A stretch of DNA of 64,000 nucleotides from Sipunculus nudus (Eukaryota; Annelida; Sipuncula; Golfingiida; Sipunculidae): NCBI GenBank assembly GCA_026874595.1, contig CM049321.1, positions 5,758,979 to 5,822,978 of the forward strand, in the 5' to 3' direction. Below are positions 20,928 to 32,988 of this stretch, piece by piece; position 1 is the first letter of the stretch, and each line of letters opens with the position of its first letter. The position numbers and the translations under genes are program-made. The notes beneath the pieces were generated by a model. That model was not told where the DNA came from. It worked only from the letters and a program-made list of their open reading frames with translations, and ran no database searches.

Positions 20928-23014
20928 ATTAGTATTTACAATCACCCCCAGGAAACCGATTAATATCCTTTTTCTGTTTTAGAAATGCAAAAATATGTCC
21001 TAAAATTGATTCCGATTTTTATTTTTTTTTCCGGAATCTGAAGCCTAATCCGTTATGGAGATTTTATAGTGATGTTCCGAGTGACGGCCAAAGCTCCGCC
21101 CCAATGTTGAAGCAAGTGATCGGTAGAAGTCTGTTCCCTTGTCATGTGACAGTCTCATTTCTATTCAGGGCAGCTGTGAATAATAAAGAATATGAATTTA
21201 CTCATGCAATTATGCACGGTCCCTTGATTGTGAATAAAAAAATTGCCTCATTTTTAATGTATTTTTAGTCTCCTGATTCACTAAATGAATCAACGTCTAC
21301 TGAAGTTGAGGCTTCTGCATCCTGGGAAAGAGATATTGTCTGTTAAATTGGCTTTTTATCTACACATACCGTGTATTATTACCCTCTCTACTTTCATGCC
21401 TGTAGGTTCGGGTAACGTGCATTCGATGTCGGTTGATGGGGGTATATATTACGGGGTTTATCTGTGTAGATCGGGCGTCTTATTCACGAAGGCCCCCCCC
21501 CCTTCGAGAGTTGTGCGAAATAAAAGCCAATCACCGTATATAAAAGAAGACATGGTCAAATATCGAAACTAAAAATTTCGGATCTTTTAAAAATATAAGG
21601 ATTCGGTTTTTTTTCAACCCGAGTATTTATCATATATTAGAAATATATTTGTCCGACAAACTATTTTATTTGAAGTCTAATTGATTGTCTTCAAAGGATC
21701 AATTTCAAATCAAATTTTGATTTCCTGACCAGAATTTACCTGCTGATCCTATCCTTATACATATTCTATTTCGACATGTCCCGGTAATAGACCGCCTCCG
21801 TTTTATATGTATAAGGTAAACCATGTACACTCAACCCTCCTCTTTGTGAACACTATCGGGAAAGTGATTCTTTTAACCATAATAAAGGTTTTTTGGGAGG
21901 TATCCGGCTCCCTATTCTATGCTAGTTTAAGTATATACATCTGCGGAATTCTATTCCAGTTTCGAACCACGTGACAGGGCAGTAGCACACATTTCCTCTC
22001 ATTTTATGTACTGGATTCAACTAGGTCCGTTGACTGCTGGACCTGTAGGCTCTGGATTTATAATGATCCATATTGCTGTAGCATAATACCAAGGAAAAAC
22101 ATAGATGCACTCGATAAATGAGTTAAACAAACCCATATCTGAATTCTATGCATTACCCATGGACTACAGACGACGGATGTCGGGCCTGACGTTGATGTTT
22201 CCAGTAGTGTTAAGGTAGCATTATTGTCAATAAAAAATCCTAAAGTTGTTGTAAAATTAATATGAGACTATTTTAAGTATATGTTGTGTGATCCTTGAAC
22301 AGTGTTCTTTCTGAGGATATGGCTTGTAGTTTAATATAATTCCATTTAAAAGTAACCAAAATTTAAGTAGTGTTCAAAATTGCATACCTTTAAATCTTAA
22401 AATGTTGCAAAATCATTTTTAAGTTTTTTTATTTTTACATTAATTAATATCACTATTTTAAAAACCCAGTAACAGTAAGCCATATCTTAGTGCACTAAGA
22501 TTTAACTACAAGACACTATCTGAAATGTTTACTTTCTGTTTTCCTCAACTGTATATCCTTCTTGCTAAAAAATGACATTTACAAATTTTATTGAATCAAA
22601 CTTTAAAATTTCGACTTTAGGGTAGATACAAACATGATACAGGAAAACAAAAAGGAAGGAACGTTGAGATATTAGCATGTAGGTTAATATTAGTCCACTT
22701 TAAAGTAACTAACATTTAAAGGCTGCTTAAACGAGCTTATCTTGTAAAACTTCATATGTTACAACATCATGTGAATATGAGTAGCAAAGCACAAATATGT
22801 AAGACATCAGCTTGGTTTAAAAGTGTATACGTAACGAGGTCTAATATGCATGTTAACATATTTTGGGTTAAAATATGGTTATAGGTTTCTTATAAAAGAA
22901 TGATACCTTAAATTGGTTTTAAAAAATTACGACACTAATTACTGTTTCGATGAAACCGAAGTTGATGTGACTCAGGTGAGACTAGGCGTTTTAAAAGGAT
23001 AAATAAATACTTAC
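20927..23014. other. Probable intron or 3' flank of the vWD gene
   Basis: AT-rich, no recognised exon. About 21960-22070 resembles 26325-26410 (CCACGTGACAGGGC.GTA.CACAC versus TCACTTGACAGGACGCTATCACAC), a weakly repeated dispersed sequence. Confidence 0.45.
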
Positions 23015-23107
23015 TTTTCCACTTTCCAGCTATTTATGAATGTTGCCAGTCCGGTTTCGTCGTCGTTCACGTTATTACCCTCCCTGGTTGTCAGGTCGTC
23101 GTCTGGG
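23015..23107 (-). CDS. vWD-domain secreted protein, exon 7
   Basis: Acceptor TATTTTAG, donor AA|GTAAGTATT. Joins exon 6 in phase to read ...CNGNPDDDLTTREG...TFINSWKVE. NPxDDLTTRxG followed by a NSW block is the classic tail of a vWD domain (CGNxxGNPxDDL...GNSWxV). Ends in phase 2, so the gene continues to at least one more exon at lower coordinates. Confidence 0.9.
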
Positions 23108-23737
23108 CTAAAATACATCAAAATCAAATACGAAAACCGGTATGCCATGGCTTGGCGGACAGGGCGCATACTACAGCGATTATTGATAATGAAAACCTAG
23201 CCATTAAATAATGGACCTTGATGAAAAACCTGGTTCATTTATAAATAGGTGCTGTGTATGAAAATAGGACAATATGGCCATGCGATAAAAGAACAGATTC
23301 AGAGCCCAACGAAATAAAAAAAAAATAACAGTATGTTTATATTTATGCAAATAATATCAGTTCAACGTACACAATCACGGGAACTCAAATCATAAATCTG
23401 ATTCGAGTACTCAGTTTGAGTTACTCGTACTCATATACTCCGATACTCCTAACTGTAATCTGGATCCGTCAGATATCTAAGTAGAGCTGCCTACCCGAGG
23501 CGAGATGCTTTATGGATTGATGAGTTTATATCAACATTAATATTTAGGTCAAACTTTTTAAAGTTGTCCTTTTATTGTGTTCCTCAGAGAGCCAAACCAT
23601 TAAACATAATTTTTTTCTTTTTAATTTCCTTGTTCCTATTTGAGCCGAACTTGAAACATGGCTGATTAAAAATAAAAAAAAAACTGGAATACTCAGCAAT
23701 AAGTTGGTATCCTTTTAGACACTAATTTTTCGCTTAC

Positions 23738-23931
23738 TTGCCATTGCAGTTTCCACACAAGCCAGATACTAGTCCGTCGAACTGATGATCAAAGCAAATG
23801 TCGTAACAATATGGTTTAGGCGAGCAAATTCTCATAGGTACTTGCACGGAATCGCAGCAAAGAATGCCATGGATATCTATGTAGCAATCAAACTGCGTAT
23901 CCTCGTACGGAGGTAACACCTTGTTATTGTT
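23738..23931 (-). CDS. vWD-domain secreted protein, exon 6 (second half of vWD-2)
   Basis: Acceptor CTTACAG, donor AA|GTAAGC. Encodes DCYIDIHGILCCDS, ICSPKPYCYDICFD and DGLVSGLCGNCNG; the GLCGNxNG block is diagnostic for vWD domains. Starts in phase 0, matching the end of exon 5, and ends in phase 2, matching exon 7. Eight cysteines suggest a disulfide-rich extracellular fold. Confidence 0.92.
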
Positions 23932-26921
23932 CTGTAAGTAAAAGAAATACCCATGGGCATGTATTTAAGTTCCATAAAATAATTCATTTATATCAAATGA
24001 AATTCGAATCGATTATAACCTTAAAACTTGATCAATCGAGTAAAGGTAACAGCTTAGATAATCACCTATTTGGTTATGCAAGAGACATTGGGTAAGATCA
24101 GTTCAATTTATGTACAATAACAACAATGTATCCGACTGTCAAAGATCTGGCTTGGATACGCTTTCAGATACCTGTCTTCATCTAGCCCCTCTGGCGTCTA
24201 TATCATGAGTTGTGAACTCAACTGCACGTGTTAAGGTTGAAATCATTACTGACATGCGGATGCACTTTCAAGGCCCTATTTGACTGGTCAAATTTCGATA
24301 CCCTTATGGCAATGCTAAAAGTTTAATCTTAAAACAGTAACAGCTGTGGCGTGAAACAAGAGTACGCGAGTCAGTGGATTAGTTCAGCTGCCTTGTTCAT
24401 TAACTCCGCCAGGTCTAGCGGCGGGGGTTATGTTTTGGGAGGGGCTGTTTGTCGGTGTGTCTGTTTGTCTGTGACTCTTTTTGTCCGTTTACACGATAAC
24501 ATACAAAGTTCTCAACGTAGTTTGATGAAATTTAAAGGAGAGCTAGGCAATGATACAAGGTACATTTGATTAAATTTCGAGGCAATCCTTGCGTAAATAT
24601 CCCGGAATACGATCAAATGTTTTACAGGTTCTATTGCATATCTGTTTACGTAGCATATGACGATGTTGCCCTATTTTGAGTGCCAGTCGTGACTCCATTA
24701 AGGACTATGACGTGAATCAACGTAAACGTGCCGTATCCCTGAAGATTCAAGTAAATCCACATACAACATGGAGGCAACTATTGCTGTTCGTTTTTATAGG
24801 CCGGTCACTCTTGTAATAAGAAAGTAAGTGGCTTAAGCTAACCCCAACCCGACTTTGGCAATCCCAAGATAAATCTGTTGGTGTACTCTGTTTTTGGTCG
24901 CTTAACTGATGTGATCGTAAGGCGACATTTTACTGTATTGACCCTTTCTGTTTATATCGCAATCAAATTCATTTTTATATCTTATTTTGTATCTTTACCG
25001 AATTTTCAACAGTTCGTACATAGAGGATTTTCTTTAGGATACTGATAATCTTAGCTCTGAAAATAAACTTGCTGTATCTTTGACCCCAGTTAATCTAACC
25101 TGCTACCTAACTCAAGGCCAGTGATGTAAAATAAATCTGATTCCAAGTTCATATCCTTTCCCAGGCCGCTTCAGTCTAAGTCAAAGTCTGAGTCCTTGAA
25201 TTCCGAGCCCAACTGTGCCTTCTTTGAGACCGAGTCAATGGGAATCAGAGTCCAGGAACAGGTCCAATGAGAATTATTAAGTACATTAAACAACGGAAGT
25301 TTTAGATAATAATGCAAATTATTTAGTTTACAAGTGACGTATGCTTTAATTGTTAGTAAAGTTTACCTCCTGATGAGGAGATAATACTTGATTTGTATAT
25401 AGTCTTATTTGTTATAATATTCTGGTAATAGTCAACAAATGTATGTCGTTATACAACTTTTGACCTAGTTTTCTTTTCTACTGGACGCCAGATGAATTCG
25501 GATTGATTACTTGATCCTTACTTCCGAGTCCAAGTACATGTCCGACTATTGTTGTATTGCAATATATTGCGAAACGTATTAGCGTATTGCGAAACGTATC
25601 GGGATATTTTTGATTGTATTAAATTGATAGGAAAAGAATTATTATAATGACCTTGTTCAACACTTCTTTCTCTTAATTGATTAGACATATTCTCGTTAAT
25701 CAATACGTCATAGAGCAGACATGTATATAACCTTGGACGGACCTTTGATCTATAGTTTATTAGGCCGACTTGCAAGTTTCCTACTAATTATCCAAAGACA
25801 AGGTAACTTTTTTCACTTTATGTATCTTATTAATCCAAATCCATTTGAATGTCTGATTTTGTAAAAAGAATTATAATTTTATATAGTTTTAGGCACGTTT
25901 AACAAAATGTCAAAAGATATCGATATTTAAAAGTTGCATCCGGATACATAATAATGTCAAATTCCTAATATTATGAAAAATGACCCCTCTCACTATTCCC
26001 GACACTGCGTGACCACAGAGGAGTTGCATCACAACTGCTGTCTCCACCCTCAGTTATTATATATATATGTGTGTGTGTGTGTGCGTTCGTGTGTGTGTAT
26101 GCGTATGTATATGTATGTAATGCTCATAGGGTACCATACAATCTGAGTGTGGCATATGGAATCCTTCGTACACTAGAACATTTAGGTACAACATGAATCA
26201 GTTATGTTATGAAATTGAATAAAAGATACATGTTTCCTTCATTATGACACAAACTGTTATTTTTTAGGTAGTCGCCCCCATAGTTTTAATGGCAGCTTTA
26301 CTACGCTATCAACAATTGCACAATTCCATTCCGGTCTCGGATCACTTGACAGGACGCTATCACACGCTTTTTCTTATTTTATACCCCGGTTGCACTTGGG
26401 CTATATCTTCTCAGTAAGCCTGCAGAGCGCTTACCCTTGGTTGGAGCAAACCGTGAAAAAAAAATCATCGCTTCGGCTGAAATTCAAACTCACGACCTCT
26501 TGGCTAGCATCAGAGCCGTTTGACAAGTTTAGTTAAATCAAATAAAAGATCGCATATATACCTCCCAAAGGATAATGCATAAAAACGGGTGTGTGTGGTA
26601 TGCAAGCACAGGAAAATATATAGTTGGAAAGTACTATCTCGACCGTTGCCCCACAGGTGAGGTTTGCTTGCGAGAACAAAGACGAAACTATCGTAATACT
26701 GTCGCGCAGATCCTCCGATAGACATATTGCCTAATTTTACGTAGGTAGAGGATCAGTAAAAAAGTAAAATGGTGACCCAGATCCTCCAAACCGAAATAAC
26801 GTTCCAAGTAAAGTGTCTAATAGACATTCATTTAACCAACCGTTCATGTATCCATACAACCGATTAACCAACCATGAAACGAACAAATCAAGTCAAAAAA
26901 CTTAATAAAACTACATCTCAC
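23932..26921 (-). other. vWD gene intron between exons 5 and 6
   Basis: About 3 kb. Contains a GTCTGT-rich repeat at 24420-24600, degenerate GAGTC/AAGTC motifs at 25130-25260, a (TA)(TG) microsatellite at about 26056-26102, and a tRNA-like B-box relic on the - strand near 26478-26512 (GTGAGTTTGAATTTC). Confidence 0.7.
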
Positions 26922-27151
26922 CGCATTGACAGATGTATGGCCTATGCGGTATTTGCCTCCGTTTTGTTTGAAGATGATTTTCTTGGCCCAGCTGAAAAGT
27001 GGATTTCGGTGTCGTACAGTAATCATACTGATATTGAGGCTTCCATCGTCAGTTAAAATCAGATCATACGTACATACACCACTGACTCTGTATTTTTTAC
27101 CATCCGGCGTTTCCATGTGGGGCTCTCCACAGACCCTACAACATGGCCAGG
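26922..27151 (-). CDS. vWD-domain secreted protein, exon 5 (first half of vWD-2)
   Basis: Acceptor TTTTTTGCAG, donor GCG|GTGAGA. Encodes PCCRVCGEPHMETPDG, then VSGVCTYDLILTDDG and MITVRHRN. CGxPHxxTxDGxxYxxxGxCxYxL is the canonical opening of a vWD domain, and the CGEPH carries the calcium-binding type residues. Starts in phase 1, which is only satisfied if the 26-nt exon at 32830-32855 is used upstream. Ends in phase 0. Confidence 0.93.
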
Positions 27152-27639
27152 CTGCAAAAAACGAAAACATCTGTTAGAAATTACTGTTCATATTTTCTTT
27201 TTTTCAACATTCACAAAAATAGACACGAGTTTTTTTTCTTTTTAACCTACATTCAAAGGGAAGCAGCAACATTCTTTTGACGGTTTAAAAATTATATGGG
27301 TTAATATATAATGGGTTTTACAGCCACAAGCATTCGTCACAATGTGCAGGCGTGGATCCAGGATTAAAAAAGGAGGGGTCCAATCCAGGAAAACTAAGGA
27401 CAAAACCTTAAAGAAAGTTCTCCCGGGAAGGAGGGTCCAGGTCAGGAAAAATGGTCTGAAACCCTTCATAAAGGTTGAAATGGCTAAGAAAGAAGGGTGA
27501 CCCGCTTCCGATGTGGGATGGGCGGGGGGGGGGGAGGGTTATATAAAAAAAGCTCTTCCATACTGTAGTTTTAGCAAATGTTAATAAACTAGTTTTCCTT
27601 ACGAACTATCCCACTTTATTCCTTAACATCAAAACGTTT

Positions 27640-27960
27640 CGTGTGCAAAGTTTATATAAACTCCGAAGCCCCCCCCCCCCCCCATAGTGACAAGTGCGTG
27701 TGCATAAGACCCAATAACCCATAATCGTCGCTAAAAGCGTATTCTATGTACATCTGCCTGCCACCAATGACAAGAACCCCTCCAATCCTGAGTTGACAGA
27801 GCGCACCCTTTTGGAAGAAACTTCGGACAGGGTTTGGGCGCATGAGGCGGTCAGTTCAAGACGAAGATTAATAACTTTGGGCTCACAAGCACAGCTCCTT
27901 AACATTGATGCCACCGCGCACCATTCTAGATGCGATTGCAGAATCACTTTTTCTCGGTGT
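27640..27960. repeat. Dispersed repeat related to 32020-32280
   Basis: Shares CATAATCGTCGCTAAAAGCG, GCGCACCCTTTTGG and GCCACCGCG.ACCAT.CTAGAT in order with the later copy. Includes a C15 run. Open frames here are coincidental. Confidence 0.6.
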
Positions 27961-28079
27961 ATGAGCTCTTGAGAATCTTGGTGTTTAAAAAAAAGTAAAT
28001 TTTCTCACAACTGCTTCTGCAATACCATTTTCTATAGGTGCGCATGCGTGAAAAGAGAGGACCGCAAAAAGCATGATCT

Positions 28080-31000
28080 CAAAAAAATAGGTTCACAATG
28101 CTAAAACGTAAGAAAAATAATGTATGATAAAACAGAGTTGAATGAAGACCACAGATAATCAAGAAGAAGGAAAACCAAAGAAAAATGAGTAAAATAAGTT
28201 CAAATAATATGCTAAGCTATGGTCCATAGTAATGGAGAGGCCATATTGTTATAATCAAGTAAAGACAAAAAAATTATCAACTACGGACCGGAACAGTATT
28301 ATTTGCAACCATCTCGATTTAAGAAGTTCAGGATAATTTTAAAAAGTTTACAGTTACGCCGCTAAGAACATAAATAAAAGAATTAAAGACTGTAATAAAA
28401 TATCTAACAGGAACAGTTAAAGCAAACCTGAATGAGAAACAATGAACTCAAAAATCTGCTTTAAGAAATGGAGCCCCACTATAAAAAAAATGTGAAAACA
28501 AAACAATTAAAAAATAAAACAACATGAAATGCAGAAATTTTGTTATTGGAGGGAGTCAACAAACATCAAACGAAAATAAACCTAAATTAGTCGTAGAAAC
28601 CTTAAACAGGAATCCACAACCGAAAGAACCCTTACATGAAAAATAAAATCTAGCACGTCATGAGAAATGGAAAACAGAAATAACGACCAAAAAAATTTTG
28701 ATTGCTTTAAAAAAAGAGAAAAAAACCAAGGATATCATCTACTGTGGATAAAGTCACTACCATGGAAAAAGAAAGAAAATGAAAATCTAGATATCTCCGA
28801 GGATTTAACAAAACTAACAGATGAAGTACTATTTAAGTGCAGGGAAAGAAAGGATTACAACTTGACAAAATCAGTACTTACGTTCAAATGAGACGTGTGT
28901 ATAAAAAAAAGACCAAAGATGCTCGGCTACATTATTGAGGACTTGAACCATTCGGAACAAATTAAGGTAAACCTTAACAGATGCCTGCAACAAAAGACGA
29001 GTCTCTCCCGTCCATTGACAAGTAAGAACAATCATAGTCAAAAGTCAAGACTGTCAATGCAACACGACCAATTGAAGTCGACACTTTATGTCGGTGTCCC
29101 TTTACAATGACTGATAAAACTGAACAGTTAGCATAGAATATACAAAAAAATATCTCAACTGACCCAAACGTTTATTATAAAATTCTAGAAAAAATATGAT
29201 ACAAGCAATAAGTTAAACAGAAATACCATTTAAGAACAAATAATATAACAAATATAAAAAATGAATAACATTCAGACTCATCAAATCAATCAAGCATAGA
29301 GATAAACTGTACAAATCCATGCATGAGAGCTACAGCAACAGTTAGCATATAATAAGCAAAAAATAAATTTAAATTATACAACATGACCCTTAAAAAATAT
29401 ACGTGAAGCAAAGTAGCTTCACCATAAATTTAATAAGTATAAAATAAATATGAAAAACAACTTTGGGAACAATCGACGAAATAATACTAAGAAAAGAGAA
29501 ACAAATTCCATGCCCAAATACTTCATTATCAAAGGTAATAAAATAAAATATCCCAGATAAAAAAAACAAATCATTTTAATACCTTCTTCGGCATTGTTGA
29601 CAAAAAAATTGCAAAAGAAAAAAATATAACAATGATGAAATAAATTACATGAAATAAAAAAAAATTAAAATCTATTAACCTTCAAACATATAAATGAATT
29701 GAAACTCCAAAGTATAATCAATAATCCTAAACCAAAAAATACCAAAGGGTTTGATGTTATCTCTAATAATTTAATAAAAAAAGCCTGTCATAATAAAGAC
29801 ACTTGCATTAATTATAAATAAGTCACTAACAACTGACATTTTTCCTGATAAACTAAAATACCAAAAATAACCCCTATTCACAAAAAAGGAAAGCATTAAT
29901 TTACTTGCAAATATAAGCCAGTATCACTTTCACAAAGCGTTTAAAAAAAATTGAAAAAAAAGTAATGTACAATCACTTATATGAAATTTTCTTATGTGGA
30001 TTCAGAAAAAAAAAATTCAACCGAACAGGCAATATGAGAATTAGCAAATAACAAACTGAACAGGGAAACACACCCGTCTCTTTAAAACTCTACTTATCAA
30101 AGCATTTAACATATCAAGTCATAACATAGTAATTCATAAAATAGAATCATACGGCATTAAAATAAAAACACTACATTGGCTAATTAATAACCTAACAAAC
30201 AGGGTTTAATATGTTGATTTAAAACGATATAAGTCAAATGAACACCTTTTAAACACTTGAGTACCTATTGGGTCAATTTTAATTCCTTTATTATACTTTA
30301 TATTATGAATGACCTTGCAGTAACATTTTTAATTTCATTATTAAACCCCTCAACAAAATACAATAATAAAAGATGAAAACATCATCAACAATGAATCAAA
30401 GTACATTGACTGCAAAAAAACTCATTTAATGTAAAATAAAACTAAATGCATGATGTTTCACACTCAAAATAAGAACATTCAAAAAGGAAACACTGGATTA
30501 AAAATAAACAATATACCTATAGACAGGGTCTAAGATTTCAACTTTTTAGGTATTACTCTGAACAAACATATGAAATGGCCATTACACACAAGGAAAGTTG
30601 CAACAAAAAATTTGAAATGTATCGGAATCTTGAATAAATTAAGCACAATCTACTTCCACATCTACTTATAATTATATATGATACAATCATTCTATCACAA
30701 CTAATTTATGAAATTCTTATATGGGGCGTTGATATTAATAATTAAAAAAACTCTAGTAAAAGTCATAAAATAATCGCGAATAGCAAATACAATGCCCCCC
30801 CCCCCCCGAACCAGCTTTTAAATCATTAAAAATTCGAAAAAAAATTGTAACATCTTCAGACTGAAAATATCAAAATTTTTTACTTATTACTGTCATGGAG
30901 CACTACCAAAATATTTACAAACGTACTTTTTCTCAAAGACAATGACACTAGACCATGGCACAAGACATAGGGAAACCCTTGTTACAAATAAAACCAGAAC

Positions 31001-31290
31001 TAAGATAGCAGACAACTGTCTGAGAATCATAACACCAAAAGTAATAGATGGAACCGACCAAATCACTGTTGACAAAACCTTCACTCATAATCTTCAAGGT
31101 TTTATTTTCTACGCAAAACAACGTTTTATTTATTCAAATAAAGATAAATGCCTCCAGATCAACTGTAACATCTGTAAACAAAATTCGTCTTAGCCAAAAA
31201 AAATATATAAATAATAACAAACTTATTTCAGTAGGTCAAGTTGTAAATCAACCCAGTTTTCACCAAATTCCTCATTAAAATATTTAGTCT
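28080..31290 (+). mobile_element. Decayed Jockey/CR1-type non-LTR retrotransposon
   Basis: The + strand, read across many frameshifts and stops, shows reverse transcriptase landmarks in order: NTKGFDVISNNLIKKACHN (about 29730-29790), ITPIHKKG (about 29865-29890), YKPVSLS (about 29913-29933), LLIKAFNISSHNIVIHKIES (about 30090-30155), and NTLHWLINNLTNRVQYVDLK (30165-30225). Then come a PxGSIL/LYxMNDL region (30255-30315), LGILNKL...YGALI (30615-30730) and a C-terminal LPKYLQTYFLKDND segment (30900-30960). No intact endonuclease is recognised upstream. The sequence is extremely A-rich on this strand. It lies antisense to the host gene, in an intron. Confidence 0.75.
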
Positions 31291-31539
31291 AAAATATTGA
31301 GAAATGCATAATCACTTAACCTCCATATTTATGTACAATTTCTTTCTGCATGTGTCACAGGAGGCTGTTGTGTCAGCAGATAAAAATCCTTAACAACACT
31401 CTCGAGACATAATAGAAACAAAAAATACTGAAATATTAAATATATTATGTATGGATACTTTATACTCTCATAAGAACGCTTGATTTTTGGTTTGTGCTTT
31501 TTTAAGCATATCCTTAAAATTCCCTAAATATCATAAAAA

Positions 31540-32820
31540 TCCGTGGCATTCCTCGTGTGGATGGTTGAGAGATTTGCGTGTGTCATGACTGAGCCGGGTA
31601 CACTGAGCGGTGTGGTTTCGAATCAGACATCGGCCCATGCCGGACTTTAACCAAATGCCTAAAGGATATGGGGAAATTACTGGAGAATATTGTTTATTGG
31701 TTTTAGGCTTGCGCCAGCCTGAAAGTGACGTCACACCAGTAGAGGACTAGAGATGTCAGACTGTGGTAACAGCACCCCCGATCATTCCGAGGGGTATTGA
31801 GGACGTCCTCGGGGTATAAACCAGTGTTGACTGGCCATGAAGACACCGGGGGTACTTTTAATGTGCAAAAACTGGTTAGCCCATCCTTCATCGGGTGTTA
31901 GCTTGAGAACTTTGCGGGTCAACGTATTTAAGGTGGAGGCCGTCAAACCTATCAAAAAAATTAAAATATACCCTCTTCATCCTGTAATGACTCCTCTGGT
32001 TGCGCCATTTTTTCAAATTAGCAAACTATATAGACCCCCCCACCCCCACCCCAATGCGAAATGTTTCTGTACATACCACCCATAAAACCATAATTGGCGC
32101 TAATAGCGTATTCCATCTACATTTTCCTGCCACCCATGACCTGAACCCTTTCACTTCCGGATGGAGAGAGTGCACCCTTTTGGGAGACTTTGGCTAGGGT
32201 TCTGGCGCATAAGGCGGTTACTTCCATGACGCCACCGCGAACCATACTAGATGCGAAAATAGAATCATTTTCTTAACTTGCTGACCTTTCCATATGCCCA
32301 ATCTTGAAATAAAAAGTGACTTCTTACACTATTGCCTCCGATGAGAACGATTGACTTTATGTTTGTGTAGATTTAAGCATTTCCTTAAAAATGTCATTTC
32401 CCTGGCATTCCTAGTGTCATTTGTTGAATGAATAGCATATTTCACGTCTGGACAGGGTACACTGGGTGTTGTGGGTTCGAATATGACATCGGCCCATGCC
32501 GGACTTTTACCCAATGTCTTAAAGGAAATGGGAATATAAGCGGAGAATATTGTTTTCTGTGGTTTCGGGCTTACGCTGGCCTGAAAGTAACTTCACACCA
32601 GCAGAGGACGGGAGATGTCAGGCTGCTACACACGCCCAATCTCTCGGGGGGCGGGGGTGTTCTTGGGGTATAAACCAGTGTTGGCGGCTAAAAAACACCA
32701 GGGGTAGTTGCAATATGCAACCACTGGATAGCCGATCTCACATGGGGTGCTAGCTTGAGAACGTTGCAGATAAAGGTATTTAAGGTGTAGGCCGTCACCC
32801 CACCAACAAATTAAAAAAAA
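31540..32820 (+). repeat. Two direct copies of an A-tailed retroposon-like repeat
   Basis: Copies at about 31540-31970 and 32395-32820 share GGGTACACTG, TTCGAAT..GACATCGGCCCATGC, GCCTGAAAGT, CACACCAG.AGAGGAC, GGGGTATAAACCAGTGTTG, GCTAGCTTGAGAAC and TATTTAAGGTG.AGGCCGTCA. Both end in A-rich tails. A TTCGAAT motif like a tRNA B box suggests a SINE-like origin, which is inference. The spacer 32020-32280 is related to 27640-27960. Confidence 0.7.
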
Positions 32821-32829
32821 AGTACTCAC

Positions 32830-32855
32830 GTAGAGGGGGTGGGATCGTGTCGCAC
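32830..32855 (-). CDS. vWD-domain secreted protein, 26-nt micro-exon
   Basis: Acceptor TTTTCATTGTAG, donor TAC|GTGAGT. The 26 nt code for CDTIPPPL plus flanking split codons, joining GLCGNNNGE to PWPCCRVCGEPH. It converts the phase-2 end of exon 4 into the phase-1 start of exon 5, which do not otherwise fit. The proline-rich linker between two vWD domains is sensible. The A-tail of an intronic repeat ends directly at the donor. Confidence 0.82.
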
Positions 32856-32925
32856 CTACAATGAAAAGTGTAAAACATTGGATGGTTTGGATGGATGTTC
32901 AATAAGAAATATTAGGTAATGCACA

Positions 32926-32988
<63 letters not shown>

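Larger units (their letters stand above)
27152..32829 (-). other. vWD gene intron between the micro-exon and exon 5
   Basis: 5.7 kb, filled mostly by mobile DNA listed separately: a MITE-like copy (27345-27500), a repeat at 27640-27960 related to 32020-32280, a + strand LINE (28080-31290), and the two-copy A-tailed repeat ending at 32820. Confidence 0.75.
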
